Shown here: piece by piece, positions 61,706 through 64,000 of the stretch
How the letters are laid out: each line of letters starts with the position of its first letter
How positions within the stretch are numbered: the stretch's first letter is position 1
Assembly (NCBI GenBank): GCA_045651685.1
Contig: JAZRSV010000027.1
Location: 27,306 to 91,305, forward strand
Source: CAKVLS01 sp045651685
GTDB lineage: Bacteria; Bacillota; Clostridia; Christensenellales; UBA1242
Reading direction: 5' to 3'
Length of the DNA: 64,000 nt
Position numbers and translations under genes: made by a program
The notes under the pieces: model-generated
The model's database searches: none
What the model saw: the letters and a program-made list of their open reading frames with translations, nothing else
What the model was told of the DNA's origin: nothing

Positions 61706-62773
61706 ATGAAGGATAATCAATTACCACAAATTAGCTCTCGCAAAAAGCAGATACTATTTTCTGCTATCGACAATTATATCAAGCAGGCAAGTCCGATAAC
61801 CAGTTTGTTAGTACAACAAACAAAAATGCACGACTTAAGCACTGCAACCATACGAAACGAACTTAACACTCTAGAGCAAATGGGTTATCTAAAACAACTA
61901 CACACCTCTAGTGGTAGAGTGCCAACTACTATGGGATATAGGTTTTTTGTAAACGAAATACTTAATAATGCCAACTATTCAAAAAACGAAATTGCCGATA
62001 TCAAAGAAGATATGTTTAAGCGTACTAACAATTTGAGCGAAATAGTAAAGACCATTGCTGATACGGTTTCTCAAACAACTAACTATCCAGCAGTTGTAGT
62101 CTTTAATGGTTTTGATCAGTTGTCAGTTAACTCTATTAAGGTTTTTCACCTAATCAGTGGGCAACTACTTATATTGATAGAGACCAACGCAGGTGTTATC
62201 ACTAACACAATGTCTGCTAACACTTCTATAACAAAGCAAGACTGCGAAAACGCTTCAAAAATTTTTAGCGACATATTTGCTGGCAAAAACATACAGTTTT
62301 TGATGAGCAATGCAGGTCAGTTTAGCGAAAAGATACAAGAAGTTATGCGAGGATACGAAGAGATATTTGATCTTGTTGTCTATGTATTAGAAAATTATAC
62401 AAAATCTAGTGGCAGCGATGTTGCTAGTAAGGGCATAGTAAAATTGCTTAATAGCCCAGAGTATAGTAGCGTAGACAAAGCAAAAGATATCTTAAATATT
62501 TTGGACGACAAAACACAACTAAAAGACATCTTTGATACTTCTAGTGACGAAGGTGTTATAGTAAAGATTGGTGACGAAATGCAAAGTCCAGCTTTACAAA
62601 ATTGTGCAGTTATAACAGCACCTATAGTCATAGATGGCAACAAAATTGCATCTGTTGGCATAATTGGTCCAGAGCGTATAGACTATGCAAACATAGCTAG
62701 TACATTAAAGTATATTTCTGACCAAATTAATATTAGGCGAGGTTATAATGATAATGACAAAGGGGAAAATTGA
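61706..62773 (+). CDS. hrcA: Heat-shock repressor HrcA
   Basis: 355 residues behind TTAGGGG. N-terminal winged HTH (S-S-R-K-K-Q-I-L-F-S-A-I, D-L-S-T-A-T-I-R-N-E-L), H-T-S-S-G-R-V-P-T-T-M-G-Y-R, then the GAF-like domain and a C-terminal G-I-I-G-P-E-R-I-D-Y-A. It binds the CIRCE element upstream of its own gene and so controls grpE and dnaK too, probably with GroEL as cofactor. The overlap of its last bases with upstream in-frame ATGs of grpE shows tight coupling. Confidence 0.96.
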   Translation: MKDNQLPQISSRKKQILFSAIDNYIKQASPITSLLVQQTKMHDLSTATIRNELNTLEQMGYLKQLHTSSGRVPTTMGYRFFVNEILNNANYSKNEIADIKEDMFKRTNNLSEIVKTIADTVSQTTNYPAVVVFNGFDQLSVNSIKVFHLISGQLLILIETNAGVITNTMSANTSITKQDCENASKIFSDIFAGKNIQFLMSNAGQFSEKIQEVMRGYEEIFDLVVYVLENYTKSSGSDVASKGIVKLLNSPEYSSVDKAKDILNILDDKTQLKDIFDTSSDEGVIVKIGDEMQSPALQNCAVITAPIVIDGNKIASVGIIGPERIDYANIASTLKYISDQINIRRGYNDNDKGEN

Positions 62774-62774
62774 A

Positions 62775-63311
62775 ATGCCAGAAGAAAATAACAAAAATAA
62801 TGCTCAACCCCAACAATCTACTAATGCAGAACATGTAGAAAAAAAACCAAAGGTAGAAGAACCAACAGTTCCTCAACATAAGTATGACGAACTAAAACAA
62901 CAAGCTACAACATACCTAAACACAGCAAGACAATTGCAAGCTGACTTTGACAATTATAGAAGATTAACCAAAGACAGCAAGCAAGAAGCTATGGTAGAAG
63001 GTATGCTAAAAGCTTGCGAAACTATACTACCAGCGCTAGACTCTTTCAAAAAAGCTCGCAAAGTTGTCGAGGACAAAAAGTGTCTAGAAGGCATCAAAAT
63101 GATAGAAGATGCATTGCTTGCAGAACTTGCAAAGTTAAAGATTAAAGTTATACCAACCAAAAATGTAGAGTTTAATCCTGACTTGCACAATGCAGTTGCA
63201 TTGATAGAAGATCCAAAGGTTAAGAGCAATATGATTATAGAAGAACTACAAGCTGGTTATACCTATGACGGAAAGGTTATTCGTTATAGCCAAGTAGTAG
63301 TAGCAAAATAA
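62775..63311 (+). CDS. grpE: Nucleotide exchange factor GrpE
   Basis: 178 residues from ATG 62775, 1 base after the hrcA stop and 9 bases after AAAGGGG; earlier in-frame ATGs at 62748 and 62754 lie before that site. Acidic disordered N-terminus (E, Q, N, P), long coiled coil with A-D-F-D-N-Y-R-R (about residues 58-65), and a C-terminal beta domain with the family pattern V-x-F-N-P-D-L-H-N-A-V and L-Q-A-G-Y. It resets DnaK. Confidence 0.95.
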   Translation: MPEENNKNNAQPQQSTNAEHVEKKPKVEEPTVPQHKYDELKQQATTYLNTARQLQADFDNYRRLTKDSKQEAMVEGMLKACETILPALDSFKKARKVVEDKKCLEGIKMIEDALLAELAKLKIKVIPTKNVEFNPDLHNAVALIEDPKVKSNMIIEELQAGYTYDGKVIRYSQVVVAK

Positions 63312-63346
63312 TAAACAAAAACATTTTTTTAAGGAGAATTTATATT

Positions 63347-64000
63347 ATGGGAAAAGTTATTGGTATCGACCTAGGAACAACTAACTCTTGCGTAGCCGTT
63401 ATGGAAGGTAAAGAAGCAGTTGTTATCCCAAACGCAGAAGGTGAGAGAACAACTCCTTCTGTAGTAGCATTTAGTAAAGATGGCGAAAGACTTGTAGGTC
63501 AAGTAGCAAAAAGACAAGCGGTTGTTAACCCAGACCGTACAGTTATCTCTATCAAAAGAGAAATGGGTACAAATTACAAAGTAAAAGTAGACAACAAATC
63601 ATACTCACCACAAGAAATTTCTGCAATGGTTTTGTCAAAATTAAAACAAGACGCAGAAGCTTACCTTGGTCAAAAAGTGACTCAAGCAGTTATAACAGTA
63701 CCTGCATACTTTACAGATAGCCAAAGACAAGCTACAAAAGACGCTGGTAAAATCGCTGGTCTAGAAGTTTTAAGAATTATCAACGAGCCAACACCAGCAT
63801 CTCTAGCTTATGGTCTAGACAAAGGCGATGACAAAAACCACAAGATCCTAGTATATGACCTAGGCGGCGGTACATTTGATGTATCTATCCTTGAGATTGG
63901 TGATGGCGTATTCGAAGTTATCGCAACAGCAGGTGATAACAAACTTGGTGGTGACGACTTTGACCAAAGAATTATGGACTTGGTAGTAGAAGAGTTTAAG
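63347..64000 (+). CDS. dnaK: Chaperone DnaK, C-terminal part outside window
   Basis: The first 218 residues of Hsp70, cut by the right edge. Behind AAGGAGAAT. Nucleotide-binding domain motifs: I-G-I-D-L-G-T-T-N-S at the start, A-V-I-T-V-P-A-Y-F, I-N-E-P-T-P-A-S-L-A-Y-G, V-Y-D-L-G-G-G-T-F-D-V-S, and L-G-G-D-D-F-D. It is third in the hrcA-grpE-dnaK operon, so under CIRCE/HrcA control. Confidence 0.98.
   Translation, partial: MGKVIGIDLGTTNSCVAVMEGKEAVVIPNAEGERTTPSVVAFSKDGERLVGQVAKRQAVVNPDRTVISIKREMGTNYKVKVDNKSYSPQEISAMVLSKLKQDAEAYLGQKVTQAVITVPAYFTDSQRQATKDAGKIAGLEVLRIINEPTPASLAYGLDKGDDKNHKILVYDLGGGTFDVSILEIGDGVFEVIATAGDNKLGGDDFDQRIMDLVVEEFK

Noticed and set aside
1..64000. CRISPR arrays, insertion sequences, rRNA or tRNA genes
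   Set aside because: No regularly spaced identical repeats, transposase motifs, tRNA cloverleaf ends or rRNA sequence were recognised in the window.

Overview
This is a 64 kb stretch of an AT-rich bacterial chromosome. Most of it looks like the core genome of an anaerobic low-GC Gram-positive (Firmicutes, class Clostridia-like). The support for that placement is RNase J, RarA, an HrcA/CIRCE-controlled hrcA-grpE-dnaK operon, type A RNase P RNA, a sporulation SigK with its hydrophobic pro-sequence, rubrerythrin, and strong GGAG-type ribosome binding sites. I cannot name a species. Both ends of the window cut genes: an AONS/KBL/serine-palmitoyltransferase-type enzyme at the left and dnaK at the right.

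Layout. 0-5.6 kb: acyltransferase fragment, degenerate ABC ATPase, two small unknown proteins, a cytoplasmic subtilase, a divergent cysteine desulfurase/DUF3343 pair, and nth. 5.7-14.9 kb: ribosome, tRNA and wall genes (obgE, yhbY, rsfS, PAP2 phosphatase, tsaE-tsaB-rimI, alpha/beta hydrolase, membrane-anchored murF, ddl). 15-19 kb: a small HTH regulator facing a GH95-like glycosidase, then murG. 19.2-24.4 kb: a type IIA topoisomerase gene pair whose A subunit carries a long acidic N-terminal extension. 24.6-31.2 kb: polysaccharide deacetylase, a two-OB-fold SSB-like protein, a 1074-residue DUF4116-type repeat protein and a membrane-anchored NHL/SH3 protein.

31.4-43.2 kb is the accessory region: a compact capsid gene cluster of short-tailed (podovirus) type. 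It has a sigma-like regulator with operator-like repeats, an inverted membrane-anchored SH3 gene, large terminase, a small-subunit-like protein, a tiny zinc-finger protein, portal, scaffold, major capsid, three or four head-tail proteins and two holin-like proteins. I see no integrase, replication gene, endolysin, tail fibre or ejection protein, all reading frames are open, and base composition matches the host by eye. It is either a reduced prophage or a domesticated, gene-transfer-agent-like capsid system; the sequence alone cannot decide.

43.3-64 kb: membrane protein, RNase J, O-methyltransferase, U32 peptidase, sigK, DUF3784, nitroreductase, rnpB, an orphan, rarA, rubrerythrin, a large anchored orphan, rfbB, a glycerophosphodiesterase, lepA, hemW and the heat-shock operon.

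Expression signals are easy to read here. Good -35/-10 pairs lie before many units, some with a TG-extended -10. Intrinsic terminators separate most units. A few genes without a Shine-Dalgarno have the -10 box exactly six bases before ATG, which suggests leaderless transcripts.
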